Shown here piece after piece: positions 1 to 13,147 of a stretch of DNA of 64,000 nt. The translations under genes and the position numbers were made by a program. Numbering within the stretch: the stretch's first letter is position 1; each line of letters begins with the position of its first letter. This DNA is from Buddleja alternifolia (Eukaryota; Streptophyta; Magnoliopsida; Lamiales; Scrophulariaceae), in contig CM033402.1 in assembly GCA_019426215.1 (NCBI GenBank), forward strand, positions 8,929,246 through 8,993,245, written 5' to 3'. Below the pieces are notes generated by a model. That model was not told where the DNA came from, ran no database searches, and saw nothing but the letters and a program-made list of their open reading frames with translations.

Positions 1-1048
1 ATAATTTTCCTCTCTCTTATAGATTTAATACACAAAAGTTTTAGTGAAAGAACGTATAAACATTAATTTTTAATAAAATTTATATAAAGAACCATGCATC
101 TACGTGCAACGCATGTTCTTTTTGCTAGTACAAACATTGTGGACCTTCCAAAACTCATTGTTTGTGATACTAAAATATTATTATACTGGGAAGTATTGTT
201 AACTGATAAGTGGATGTGATAAAAAATTACATTGCATTTTTTCCAAAGAGAAATCAAATAACTTGTATACGCTCTTAAATAAATATCTGAAACAGAAAAT
301 AGTTTGTTATCACTTGAGCTAGCCCTATGGGTTAAAGCCCTTAATATAACTGCCAATATAATAGAATGATCTATTTGGATATTTAATAAAAGGGATAGTT
401 ACGGACGATACCCATCTTATGATATGCAACTGCCAAAAAAAAAAAGGAAAAAACTCGTGTTTTATAAATTACCAACACCCCAGTGTATGGGCCTAATTGT
501 AAGGATTTTAGGGATTATATTGTAAAAAAAAAAAAAATCAAATACAGGTAATATAATTGTAAGAAGTGCCTTACATGAGTCTCGGGATCTTTATATATTT
601 CAAAAACAGTAGGGAGTAGTTGGGTAATTAAATATTACAAAATAGGAGGTTTGTGTAACTTTCCATATTTAAAAACTGGAATCGAATTGGAAAACAGGTT
701 CCGGTATGGGGATCTCAATGACAAAATTCAGAAATAGCTCAACTTCTGTAACTGTGTTGCAAATAAAACAAAACTAGAGTCTAATCCTGTATAAAGATAC
801 AAGGGAGTAACAAAAATCAGTCTTGCCACTTTTTCTTATAGCTACCAAAACCAACTCTATATGTCATGTTCATTACACATTCTCTGCACGGTTAAAGATA
901 GATAAACAAGTCGAAGAGAACAATGGCATCGTCACAAGCTATAAAACCCTCTATCAGGAAAGGACCTTAGCATCTACAGCATACCTTAGATTCGACATAG
1001 AGAAAACTGGATAACGGCTCCAAGCATAATTTGAGGAAAACTGATGTA
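1..1048. other. 3' flank of CYP71, no gene seen
   Basis: AT-rich sequence downstream of the minus-strand CYP71 stop codon; the part nearest the gene should hold its 3'UTR. The ORFs here are short, lack recognisable domains and do not continue into the CYP71 exons. Several poly(A) runs (around 431 and 525) and short repeats suggest old TE debris, but I could not define any element ends. Confidence 0.5.
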
Positions 1049-4000
1049 TCACTTTGGGATAGTCACATTCAGAATTTTCACATCTTGGTATGGCTTGTCT
1101 CCCTTGTCTGTCTTCACTTTCTCTATACCCTGTTAAATTATAGATATGTGAGCTACAACGAGAAAAGTAACGCTCCGTAAAATTATTAATTGTCATATTA
1201 GTATGGAGACGATTTGAAATTTCATAAAAGAAACACGAGGGTAATTACAGTCCAATGGGCAGCGCTATAATCATTTTGCTGAAGAGTGCATAATGATGCA
1301 AAAATGTTTAAAGATGAAAATATTGTAAAGTGGGCACTTAAGTGAAGATGTACCTGTACGACATCCATTCCTTTTACAACTCTGCCAAAAACAGTATGCT
1401 TATTGTCCAACCATGGAGTGGCAACAGTCGTAATGAAGAACTGAGAGCCATTGGTGTTTGGCCCCGCATTAGCCATTGAAACTGTGAAAGGCCTGTCATG
1501 CCGCAAACTGCAAGGAGGCAGAATCGTGTTAAACAAAGGGGAAAATCACACGGCCGAGACAAAGAGCATAAACTGTATTTGTAAAATATGTTTGGTAATC
1601 AATAATGGTTCTTTAATCCTGACTGCAAGTACCATAAGGTTGCATTTGGATAAAGGGATTGGAGAAAGCATTTCAATAAAGGATTTCAAATGGCTAAATA
1701 TTAGGTGGATTTAAAATCCACGATAATGAAACAAAATAGCTCAAAATGATTATGTATTTGAAATCCTCAACTCTCAAATTCTTCCAACCAAACACGACCC
1801 ATGAGTATTTCAATAAACATTTGCCCACTGTTCCATGTCAACCAAGACAAATATGCATTTCTTATCATATATTCCACAACCATTCTCAACCAAGATGGAA
1901 AAGAATTCCGTGAATACTAGAAAATAAGCACCAACTTGAAAATCATTCTTACCTCTTATGGAACTCATCTTCAAATTCCCTTCCCCAAATAGATTGTCCA
2001 CCAGTGCCATCTCCCAGTGGGTCTCCCGTCTGAACCATAAAACCTTTGATGACGCGGTGAAAGATCAGATTGTCGTAATAGCCATTCTTGCAGTGTGTCG
2101 TGAAGTTCTCAACTGTTCTTGGACATTCTTCAGGATACAGCCTCATGTGAATATCACCCATGGTAGTGTGCAATATCTGGTAACAATGAAAAGTAACTGT
2201 ATCACTTCTAGCATATAAGTAGTTAGGAAAAAGCATAACAAGGCATTCAGTCAGTATGGGTACTCCCCAAGTGGAATGGAATTCCAATCTGTTACTACAT
2301 GATGATATCAACTCACTTTATGACATCATTATGCACCATTAAATGGCCCATAGATTCACTCGGGCACATTATACGGTTCAATTTGCATTTGCACTGACCA
2401 ACAATTTTAAGATAACCACCAGTAAAGTGGACAAAAAGGGATGCCACTCACCACATTATCTGGGAGAGACGTCGTTACAGATTTTCCAATTTCTGATACA
2501 GCCAAGAGTTCATCTGCGGGCGGTTTTTCATTAAACACATCTCTGCCCTTAGTTGCATCTTCAGGTTCCTCAGGTTCCCTCCGACTAGAAAAACAGCAGA
2601 AATCATTTATTAATTCTAAAATGACAAAAGAATGAAGTCGTGACTTTAAAAGAAGTACCAAATGCAAGTCCTGGAATAGGTGTAGGTGTTTAATACCTGA
2701 ATAAGTAAATTCTATGCTTCTTGAAAGCACAGCACAAGAGAGTAGGATCTACTAGAGGCTCTTTGCTTTCATTGGCATTTGCTGCAGCAGCAGGGATTTT
2801 TCGTACTTTTTTACTGCTACGATCACCTTGATACAAGGCAATTCTTAAGAACCTATCATTGTTCTCCACCTTTCCTAGAATCCGGGCTACTTTATTTGTA
2901 TGTAGATTTACAACCTAAAGCCCCAGAGGCAAAGAGTTATTAACAATATGAAACTGAAATACCTTATATTGTAGATAGTTGATGAAGAAAATATTAAGTT
3001 ATTACGATCTCATCATTCTATGATAGACAAACAAGCATAAAGATAATTACCAATTACGCTTTCACAAGACATTCGGCATCTTACTTTAATTCCAAGAAGG
3101 GTGGCATATATAAGGAAGTTGGAGCTTTCATCAAACACTGCATTAGGTTGGGGTGCATTTTCTGCTTTCTCCAATTCTTTTTCTATAGCCATTCGTCGTC
3201 CAAAATCAATAGCTTCAAGCCTGTACATAGGAACATCACTCCTCTGAAGCTCTTGAGCAACCTAAATCAGGAAGATGTTAATTATGATAATCATGATCAA
3301 ACGAAACGACATTTAAAAGAAGTTGGTTCAGGATACAACTATTACCTCAAGAGATTCATCATATACACGCCTAAATTTGCCTGTTCTAAACCAAAATACA
3401 CGTATTCTGCGATCAGGTGATGTGACTGAAAATTGCTTCCCATCTGGACTAACCTAAAAAGTAGTCACAACAGATAGCAGCAATTGCAAGTCAAAATTAA
3501 AAAGAGATAATTACAGAGAAAAATAGTTTAGAAACTAAGAGGCCATTAGTGATTCCCAAGTTAGCAAGCTATTCAGATCACAAAACAAATAAACATACCT
3601 CGATCGCAGAAACGGTAGTCTTGCATTTTACGATTTCAAAAAGATCTGTATCACTTTTAAGCTTAAAATTCACCCTGCAAGCACAATAGGAAAAAGAAAA
3701 ACCCCATTACACACAGAGAAAGACCAAGTGGAAATCCAAACATGACATAACGACTCAATAATAACTAATCTAATAACTCCACATCTTCCACCATAGTTGA
3801 AGCATATACCAAACAAATAACAATACTAACAAACAGCAGACTGGTTATCAATCACTTCATTTTCGGGCATTTATTTAAATGCATGAAAACAGGAGATATA
3901 AGCCCAAGATGAAACAGTCCACGATAAGCTATACACACAACAACTAAGTTCAAAAGATGAACTATTAAAATGATCTAACTAATCTAATAACTCCACATCT

Positions 4001-7000
4001 GATGAGTTATAAAAATAAGGACAATTTATTAAACGAAAATAAGTAAATAACAAGAACAAATCGTTCTTGCCCCAAATATCAAGAACCACGTTCTTGATCC
4101 CAAAAGCCAAAGGCCCCAATGATCAGAAATCGTCTGATAAAAAATAATAAAACCCTAGCTATCCTATTTATACTACTACTAACCCTAATTACTTGCCAAA
4201 CTAGACTCCTAATAAAAACAGCAACTGACTTATTTAATAAACAATAACCATAATAACAATAATAATAAAATAGGACTCTTAATTAATTAATTGCTGATAA
4301 ACCGCTCCACATCAACATCTTCCACCATAGTTGAAGCATATACCAAACAAATAACAAAATATTACTAACAAACAGCAGACTGGTTATCAATCACTTCATT
4401 TTCGGGCATTTATTTAAATGCATGACAACAGGAGATATAAGCCCAAGATGTAACAGTCCACGATAAGCTATACACACAACAACTAAGTTCAAAAGATGAA
4501 CTATCAAAATGATCTTATGACGAGACCTTAAAGATGTGATGTTCATAACTTCATGTCACCTGCATAAATCTTGTCACCAGGTGAAATAACACAAAGTTTA
4601 AGAAAAAACTTACCCATTATCTGGGAACTGAAGTGAAGCTGGATTCCAGTACTCTATTATTCCTCTGTCATCTGCAGAAATCACGGTATCGTATTCATGG
4701 TTGTACTTCATAACTTTTATTGGGCCCAAGTGTACCTGCCAAAAGATATAGAAAATGATAGATGTTTAAGAAAAAGTTATATTGGGAAAAAGCAACTACA
4801 CAGTTTAGCTTCACATTATCATCAAAATAAGAAGATACCTCTCTAGATACTATGGATTCATTTGACCCAGATCGAGCATCATATATGTGGACGAATGGAG
4901 AGTTGCGATCACTAATAGCTAGCTTCGCCTTTACATCCCCTTGTTTGTAAACCCAGTCAACACAACCAGGCACAAAAGGAAGACGTATCATGGCCATCAT
5001 ATCATAATTAAATACATCATATATTTTCACTGATCGGTCATTCGAGATCGTACAACAAAGAGTGCCATCTATACTAACCTGCAAGACTGAAATAAGTCAG
5101 GGTGATGATCATATTCAGAAATATGGTAAAACAATAAACGAGGGCATGCCTCTGATATGAGATAACTAAAACAGATCATTGCAAAAACTCGACGGACATG
5201 TATGTGGTCAAATCTCAGAAAGGTGAAGGCATGAATATTAGAGAGTTATTCAACTATGTCTCAGGGAACTTTCTTAATGTTATATCATGGAGAATTCGAA
5301 GGAGGACTAAGCAATGAGGAAAAGAACGAAAAACAACCAAAAAAATATGAATCCCAGACATTGTTTTTAATTGATGAGTTTGATCAAGCAGGGGTCAATT
5401 CTGAGATAAAAGGGTTCAACAATTTCCAAAGTCAAGTTTGCAAACTCACAAAAATATTAGTTGAGAAAAGGATCAATGTATCTAACAATTTATGCCGCAT
5501 GATTGGAAAGTTATACTAGTTATAGACTCTTGTCAGATGAGGAATATTTGATCCAAAATAACACATTTTTGAAAAAGCTCTACACTTAACGAACAAGCTC
5601 CACGCAGCTGCACAGACTACTGTGTTCCAATAATACGCTGCTTGTAAGTTCACTATGCAAACGGAACCTCATTTTCTAAATACACGTACATAAAATGAAT
5701 CTCAGCGAGAAATCCCAGGATTCAAATTTCATCCTATCAATTCAAGAACACCAGTAGACACCTTAATGGATAATTTTCACCACAATATTTCTCCTAGTGC
5801 CTCAGACTCCTCTTCTGATGGTTTTAGAGTGGATATTGTATCCAACAATTCTACATCTCACCAGAACTATACTTCATTTTTTATAAGTGAAGATTTTTGG
5901 TTCAAAGATGTGTCATATTTATATCACACATATTTATACTTCGGGCACACACAATTGAGATCACAAATACACACAAGTTAGATGACGCATAATCATGATG
6001 TTCAGCATTTTATATGTTGAGTGCTAGAACTTTAAGGAGTGCAAGATGCCTTCAACAGAAGAATAAAAGAGATAAAGGTCCAGCTTAAGCAATATATGAG
6101 ATAGGTCAAAGTGGTAGATTATCATTAGCCCATCTATCGCTAATGGTGTGCAACCGATCTTCACACCAGAATCATGTGGATCATGCATAACAGACAGAAT
6201 TCAAAAACTTGAATTTTTTAAATCATCTGGCGGAGATATTCATAAAACAGCAACTAAATAGAGCAACTCACCGCCAGGCCTTCAATTGGACCAAGATGGG
6301 ACCTAAAGTGTTTTGCAAACTCTATGCCAATGGCCTTTTTCTTCCAGAACTTCAAATGACCTGTAAAGGACCAACCGACAGTTTCAGACAAGTGGTGTTA
6401 ACTAATAAGTTCACTACTTAGTCGCTGTAAAGTAACTGACAACATAATGCCATATAGCGAACCAATTCCAGTGACAGACAAGTGAAACAGTACCCCTTCT
6501 CCATGAATAACAATCAATTCAATAAATTTGTAAGTGATTTGGGGAAAACAACTTGATTGTAGGCAACGGTAGCAACCAAGTAACTTTAGTGAACTATGCA
6601 TTTTTATTTCCCTTTCACTAACATCAGGTGTTACAGCAAACAACAAATTTTAGTTTAAACATATTGGAGGGGAGTTAAGATCAACTGATGAATTAGTACC
6701 CTTCGAAAAGCCTATTTGGAAAAGACATTTAAATGGCCTGAGAGTGTATTTTGCTCGAAACATAATTCTATGTAGTATATGGCAGCTCAGATCGTCTTAG
6801 CAGTTGGGCTATCTAAATGCAAATATCACACTCCATAGTAATGACCAAGGAGTCATATATGTCTCTTTAAAATTTTGGATATGTAATGTTATAGTTTCAC
6901 AGGATAGCATATAATGCTTTTATCGACAAACTCAGCATTAGGTAGATTCAATCCCTACCAAAGAATTTATCATCCATCATAATGACAATCACGAAGTTTA

Positions 7001-8167
7001 TAAAAGTGACAAGCTCATGAAAATTCTATTTAACACAATTAAGAATATTAGATCAACTCTTAAAATTCAATTACATCACAAGAGTTCCTATAGGAATGTT
7101 GCCAAACTGGTACTCGTTAGATTTTAGACAAAAAAACCCATTCTAGTAGCCAGAAAGTGAACCTAACGGTCCACCCATTATCTGCAAAATTAGGATATTC
7201 ATTGCATAGAACTTCTGCCAAACTCAAGGTGACCCCCAAGTTTTGCACAAGGTTTAAGCTTAGACTCTAAAGGTCACAGAAGTTCTGGAAGCTACTTTTA
7301 TAGAACTGTTTTTAACAGGTACGATTATTCAGGAACTCATACTGCTTTCATGAAATTCTGTACTTTTCCACCGTAACTTTAGCATTTCAGTGAACTTCAT
7401 TGGTCTAAAAGCAATGCATTACCCTTTCATCCTTATAAGTAAGAAAGATGGGCTGCCAAGATCAGGTAGAAAAACGCGGTTTCCTTTTAATGATCTGTCT
7501 ATCAACTAAACTCACTGGTTTGTGCTTTTTTCTCGCTTTCTTAGAAGTCAACTGGAATCCCACAATTATTATTTATTCTGACTTACTTCCCCATAGTTTT
7601 CAGTTCATTACGAGGAACTAGAACAATAATTGTGAACCAAGGGGCTTATACAGTTATAGTGATACATTCAGTACTAGAATTAAAGTAAACTTACAAACCT
7701 AACATTAGCAACACAGAATTTGACTGTATATTTAAGCAGTAAGCTCAATTTTTTTTTAAAAAAAACTTGATTTTGCTCATACCATCAGCGCTCCCGGATA
7801 TGAAAAAATCAGCCGTGGACACAGCTACATGAGTAACCACATCTCGATGCATGTAACTTTTCTCATACCTGCATTCAATTTGCATAATCACAATCGAATT
7901 AAACAGCAGCAACAGTGTTCTTCTCGAATTATTAACATTTCATCAAAGTATTAAACTTTATTTCTCCGGAAGCCGGAACCCTAAACCCTAAAATGCGCGC
8001 ACACACACACACACATACATGTTGGCGGAGGGGAGGGCATCTAGATAGGCATGCTCGAACTGCAGAGGGCGTTTAGGCCGCGCGCGAGGCGCAGGGTCGG
8101 GTCCAACCATCGGCTCTTCCTCCTCGGCGGCGGCGGCGTTTCCATTCTCCGTCTGAGCTGCTTCCAT
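1049..8167 (-). CDS. CYP71: WD40-domain peptidyl-prolyl cis-trans isomerase (CYP71)
   Basis: Thirteen coding exons on the minus strand: 8167-8019, 7868-7783, 6360-6272, 5078-4839, 4735-4614, 3674-3599, 3453-3346, 3261-3085, 2914-2697, 2584-2452, 2176-1953, 1507-1354, 1129-1049. They join in frame to 1857 nt (618 aa), with GT donors and AG acceptors throughout. Start is the first in-frame ATG (MEAAQ), before the conserved [20 protein letters not shown] block. Exons 2-7 encode the WD40 region ([29 protein letters not shown] follow the Arabidopsis order). The C-terminal cyclophilin domain (about 465-615) keeps the catalytic and binding residues: R507 and F512/Q515 in [15 protein letters not shown]563/F565 in GSQFFITT, W573 and H578 in PWLDNKH, so it should be an active isomerase. 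In Arabidopsis CYP71 is nuclear and acts with chromatin factors in organogenesis. Intron 5 carries a tandem duplication and a solo LTR, yet the exons look intact. Family call very sure; small-exon edges rest on splice consensus and reading frame. Confidence 0.96.
3762..4516. repeat. Tandem duplication of about 214 bp in CYP71 intron 5
   Basis: Copy A (about 3762-3975) and copy B (about 3976-4516) share the same order of landmarks: ACTAATCTAATAACTCCACATC, the block with TTTCGGGCATTTATTTAAATG, and AACTAAGTTCAAAAGATGAAC. Copy B is split by a solo LTR directly after its CCACATC. Only a few substitutions and a short indel separate the copies, so the duplication is fairly young and the LTR insertion younger still. 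Confidence 0.9.
4000..4314 (-). mobile_element. Solo LTR of an LTR retrotransposon
   Basis: Read on the minus strand the block starts TGATGTGG and ends CTCATCA, the TG...CA form of an LTR. It holds a TATA-like TATAAATAGG and is flanked on both sides by the 5-bp TSD ACATC (3995-3999 and 4315-4319). No primer-binding site, polypurine tract or second LTR follows, so this is a solo LTR left by LTR-LTR recombination. It interrupts copy B of the local duplication, which gives the empty site. It lies in the intron in the same direction as CYP71. Copia or gypsy cannot be decided from the LTR alone. Confidence 0.88.
7977..7992 (-). promoter_or_regulatory. Double telo-box in CYP71 intron 1
   Basis: Two overlapping AACCCTAAA repeats lie just inside the first intron, about 30 bp after the exon 1 donor, followed by a CA/GT microsatellite. 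Telo-boxes near the 5' ends of plant genes are known binding sites for telomere-repeat-binding (TRB) factors and are common in housekeeping promoters. A regulatory role here is inference. Confidence 0.45.
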
Positions 8168-9376
8168 TTCTCTCTTGTGCAAGAGTTACTCTCTCAATTT
8201 TATTTTAGTAATTTCAAGAATGGTTTTTGGAGGGTTTTATTTAAGATGCAAACCGCCCTGGTAGAACAAATTATTGTTAAAGCTAATTAGAATTATTATC
8301 GAGTTTTAAAAAAGTTTATCTAAGTTTGGTTTAGTTATTACTTGAGTCAAACTCAAACGAGATATATTTGAATTGAACATGAGTCAATCAATTTTTTTTA
8401 TTTTTTTTTTGCACATATCTATTATTTTTTACTAATTGAATTGAGTTCAAGTCGAGTTTTAAATTTATCTTACACATAAAATATTATTTAAGTTTGATTT
8501 GATATATTTATGAGCTGAGCTCAAAAGGAGTTTTTACCAAATGATCTCGAGTCAAATATCGATTAGTTTAGTTTGTCTTTCAACTCCAGTTGTATTTCAT
8601 TGATGTGGATAAAATGACAAAGGGGCATAGTTTGCTTGTGTTTTTCTTTTATTTTTGTTTTTTGTGTTTTTTGGTTTTCCAAGTATTGAGGCCTCAAATT
8701 TCAAGTCCGGTTTATTAAGGTACAATCGTAATTGTAGAGTCTAGTTCCAATATATTATTGACATACAAATGCTCAAATTGAGACCACTTTATTAAACAAT
8801 CACAGTAGTTTCCACTCAAATTAAACTTATTATTTCACAAATTATAAGGATACAACACAAACAAAATGTTTTTTTTTATTTGCTAAAATTCTATTAGGTA
8901 GTTGTGATTACGTGACATAGGATTATTTATTTTAAATAATCATCCATTCGTTGTCTCTGTAAGACATGATAAAAAGTTAGAACAAAGTGAAGATCACTGT
9001 CCATCGTATTTGTGATGATACATACACAGATACTCAAGGAAAGAGTAAGATTGATATATCTACGTTGGAGGGAATTGAATGAGTTATCTATCTACCTATT
9101 GCCTTTAATTAAACTTTGTTTTAAAAATATAAATATAGAAGTCGAACGTAGAAATCCTTCGGTATATTAAAATGAAAATGTATATTGGTTACGATATATT
9201 AATGAATAATTCATTGTATATTTATTTAGATAATATTATTAATTAGCTATTTACTTCAAAATATTGACAATTAGTTAAACTAAAGATATAAAGTGTTAAT
9301 GAATTATACTAGAAATAATACTTAAGCATCATAACAATAATTGCTAAAAATATCAAAACTATATTAATATAAAGAG
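8168..9376. other. CYP71 upstream region, no gene
   Basis: The part next to the CYP71 ATG should contain its 5'UTR and promoter. From about 8280 to 8600 there is sequence resembling hAT-type MITEs (repeated GAGTCAAACTCAAACGAG and GAGCTGAGCTC phrases), but no clean ends were found. The rest is AT-rich with no supported coding potential. Confidence 0.45.
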
Positions 9377-9385
9377 GTTAGTTTA

Positions 9386-12300
9386 TATTTTACAGCAACA
9401 AAAAAGACCTATTCCATTTAAATATTTTAATATGTGGGCTGGAGCCCCACAATTCAAAACAATAGCAGAAGAAACTTGGCATCAAAGGCAAATTGGCAGT
9501 AGCATGTATAAGGTGGCTCAAAAGCTGAGGAATTTGAAAAGACACTTAAAGCAACTTAATAAGTCCAGATTCAATGACATTGAGAAACAAGCAAAATTGG
9601 CAAAGGTTTACCTTATTGATATTCAAGGCCAATTACAAGTGGATCCCCTCAACATTGATATACAGAGGAAAGAGAGAGAGAGGCTATGAAAGCTATGCAA
9701 AAAAAAAAAAAAAACAGTTGCCCTTGATGAATTTTACCAACAGAAGTCTAAAGCAAACTGGATGAACTTTGGAGATCAAAACACCAAGTACTTTCTTATG
9801 TACTTTGAAGAAAAAAGAATACAGAAACATAATTGTTATAGTCACTGATGAAAATGGTTCTGTATTAAGAGAGTATCCAAAAGTCATAGAGCACTTCCTT
9901 GATTATTATAAGACTATGTTGGGTATTAAGGGAACTAGAACTAACTCAGATAGAGAGGTTTATGCAGTAGACCCCAAGCTAAGAGTGGAACAACAACAGA
10001 TAGAGAGTTAGTGCAACCATTTACCAGGGCAGAGGTAAAAAAGACCATGTTTAGCACCAAGAGCAACAAGAGCCATGGCCCTGATGGCTATGGCAGTGAC
10101 TTCTTCAAAAAAAAAAAACATGGGAGATAGTGGGGGAAGATGTAACAGATGCAGTCTTGGGCTTTTTTCAAGATGAGCAGTTCCTAAAACAATTTAATAA
10201 TACCACACTGGCTCTAGTCCCAAAGGTTGAAAATCCTACACAGGCATCAGAGTATAGACCTATTGCTTGTTGCAATACTCTATACAAGTGCATCTCCAAA
10301 CTTATAACTGGGAGAATGGCCACTATCCTTACATATTTGCTGAATGAGAACCAAGGTGCATTTATCAAAGATAGATCCATAATTGACAATGTTCTTATTA
10401 GTCAAGAATTAATAAGACTCTACAATAGGAAGAAGGTCTCACCAAGATGTTTAATGAAGATAGATCCGAGAAAAGCCTATGATACTGTGGAATGAGAATT
10501 CAAAAGGGAGACAAGTTTCCACAAAAGTTTGGACAATGGGTGATGGAATGTGTTAGCACAGTGAGTTTCACGCTTGCCATCAATGGGGACCATCAAGGGC
10601 AAAGGGGGATTAGACAGGGAGATCCCATCCCCCCCCCCCTATTGACTGTGTTAGTACTGGAGTACCTGACAAGAAGCTTAAAACTTGCAACACATAATGA
10701 AACTTTCAGATTTCATCCTACCTGTAAGGCAATGCAATTAACAAACATCTGCTTTGCAGATGACTTGATGTTGTTCTGCAAGGCCTCCCAACAGTCAGTG
10801 AATATATTATGGAGTCAGATCAAGAGTTTTCTGCCACAACTGGATTGCATGTTAACCAAAAGAAATCCAGTATCAATGTAAGAGGAGTTTCACAAGAAAT
10901 TAAAGGAGAACTGCTGCAGTTAACTGGATTTAGGGAGGGAGAGTTCCCCTTTAGATACCTAGGGATACCTTTCTCACCCACGAAATGGTCTAGAATGGAC
11001 TGTCAAACCATTGTGGATAAAATGGTTGCTCGATTCACTACTTGGGCCTCTAGGAATCTCTCCGATGCAGGCAAAGTATAGTTAATTAACACTGTGTTAA
11101 TGTCTCTACATATGTATTGGTCTTCAGAATTTTTTGTTGCCTCAATTTTTAATCAAGCTCATTGAACAAAAATGCAGGGACTTCCTCTGGGGAAAAAAAG
11201 AGAATCATGCAAAAATGGCCTTAGTTAGCTGGGAGACTATCTGTGCAAGGAGAGAGCTGGGTGGTCTAAATGTGAAAACTGCAAACTATGAAATATATGG
11301 CTGCCATTGGTAAGCAAGTCTGGGTATTATCCTAGAAAAAAGACACTTTATGGGTAAAATGGATTAGTGGGGTGTATTTAAAAACTACTGATTTTTGGGA
11401 CTATTCCTCCCCTATGGATAGTAGCTGGACTTGGAGGAAAATAAACTCTGTGAAACTCAAATTACAGGTTGGATTTAATCAGAATAGATGGGTTGCTAAC
11501 AAAACAGGGATATACAATGTGAGAAGTGCTTATGAGTGGCTACAAGGCCCAAAGCAAAAATTTCAAGGAGCCCTGATTGCCTGGGATGGATTTAAAGCAC
11601 TCCATCATTTCATTGCTGGCATTGCATAGGCGACTATTAACCAGAGACAGGATAGGTAAAATTCATACTCATATCTGACTGTAACTGCTTATTGTGTGGT
11701 AGTGTTGTTGAATCTGTAGAGCACTTATATTTTGGCTGTAACTGAGTGCAACCAATAGTGCAAAGTATCATGGATTGGTTGAAAGTGAAGAGGTGTTCTC
11801 AATATTATGGAAGGTGGATCAGATAGCTCAAATATGCATTTAGAAGATGGAAATTCAAACTTTTTTTTTCGGTTGCCTACCACAGTATCCTGGGCATTGT
11901 CGGACTAATCTGTTGGTCGACCCGGGTCGCAGGCTGAAGATGGAAATTCAAACAAAAGATATTGACTGCTGCTATAGTTGGTATTGTCTATATGGTCTGG
12001 GTAGAAAGAAATCACAGATTGCATACACAATTTGGGAACTCAAACATGGTTATTGCTGTCAGGTTAAAGAGGGAGTTGTGTGTAAGATTTAGCTGCTGTA
12101 ATGTACAAAGATTAACTAATAGAGACAAAATTTACTTACATGATATTTTAAATAGTTAGAAGTGAGGGGATAGTCTCTAGTTTTGCACACATGAGCAATA
12201 GATTATAATTGTACTGCCATGTGGTGTGTCATGTTGTAATTTGTAAATATGCTTGTTGGTATTATAAAGTTACATACTTTCTACACGAAAAAAAAAAAAA
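9386..12300 (+). mobile_element. Degenerate 5'-truncated LINE (non-LTR retrotransposon)
   Basis: Plus-strand fragments in shifting frames spell a plant L1-type ORF2: the linker ending FNMWAGAPQFKTIAEETW (about 9406-9470), NKSRFNDIEKQA, the reverse transcriptase core (SEYRPIACCNTLYKCISK; GAFIKDRSIIDNVL; RQGDPIPP; the catalytic FADDLMLF at about 10755), then FRYLGIPFSPTKW and a zf-RVT-like tail (WVANKTGIYNVRSAYEWL). Frameshifts and stops make it dead; a run of C at 10628-10637 breaks the frame inside the RT. It ends in a poly(A) tail at about 12288-12300. GTTAGTTTA occurs just before the 5' end (9377-9385) and just after the tail (12306-12314), a possible but short TSD. The endonuclease domain is missing, consistent with 5' truncation. 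A truncated SINE is nested at 11861-11935. Confidence 0.93.
11861..11935 (-). mobile_element. Truncated SINE nested in the LINE
   Basis: A 75-bp insert begins with nine T (the poly(A) tail read from the other strand) and is flanked by an exact 18-bp TSD, GAAGATGGAAATTCAAAC, at 11843-11860 and 11936-11953. Removing the insert and one TSD copy restores the LINE frame (WKFKQKILTAAIVGIVYMVW). Target-primed retrotransposition of a 5'-truncated short element is the simplest reading. The body is not similar to the SINE at 54936. Confidence 0.85.
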
Positions 12301-12314
12301 CACAAGTTAGTTTA

Positions 12315-13137
12315 CTAGCCAACTTTGTTTTTTATGAGTTCTATAAATCAAAATAAAAATGTTATTTTAATTTATGTTTGCTTTATAGCAGATATTAAAA
12401 ATTGTTTTAAATGAGTCCTTCATGGTGTAAAGGGTATGATTGTGGGGTGATATGATTTTGGGGTGGGATGCCATAAATTCAAAGTTAACATATCAAAATT
12501 TAGATATCGATAACAACTTATTTAGTTTGCCACATTTATTCATGTTTCACTCTTATTATTTCTAATCTTATTATACTTATTGAACGGGCCTTAATTCATT
12601 ATTAATTATCAAAATAAAAACATTATACTTGCCACATTGTATTGATAATTTAATTGATTTGATGTCGTTATTTAGTTGAAAGCACTTTGCCACTCAATTA
12701 GTGTATATATATATATTTATTTATTTATTTATTTAATTCAAGATGAAGGGAATACTCTAAATATCTATTCTGACAAACTTGGGTTGATAGTCATAATCTT
12801 GAACCATAAAAGCTCTATTTAGCTCTATTTAGTTGAAAATGCATGGACTTTAATGCCACTCAATTAGTATATTGTTGTTAAATGATTAAATGAATAGTAT
12901 AATAAGATTTATTTTCTAATTGATGCTTAAAATAAAAGATGTCGGGCTTAAACCCAAAGTGCGAAAGGAGAACAAATTGGGATTCAACTTTAGTGGCCTA
13001 TAAATTCAACTTCGTTTATAGAAAAGTTTTACTATAACATTGTTCAACAAACAAGGAAATAACATTTGTTAAAAAGAAATAAGATTGAAAATAAATTATA
13101 GGGCTGAATATTTTAATGTTTACATTGTAGAGTGCGA
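12315..13137. other. Intergenic, AT-rich, no gene
   Basis: No coding potential. Contains a TA/TTTA microsatellite (about 12700-12735) and two loose copies of a short phrase around TTTAGTTGAAA...GCCACTCAATTAGT (about 12672-12705 and 12828-12872). No element ends recognised. Confidence 0.5.
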
Positions 13138-13147
13138 GCCTAAGATG

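Noticed and set aside
3762..4516. The two direct repeats in CYP71 intron 5 as a pair of LTRs
   Set aside because: They lack TG...CA ends and a flanking TSD of their own; the 315-bp block inside copy B has both. The repeats are a tandem duplication.
5256..5519. An 87-codon ORF in the CYP71 region
   Set aside because: It is antisense within CYP71 intron 3, with no recognisable domain.
10130..11081. Active reverse transcriptase gene
   Set aside because: RT motifs are clear but spread over several frames with stops and a homopolymer frameshift; it is a dead LINE.
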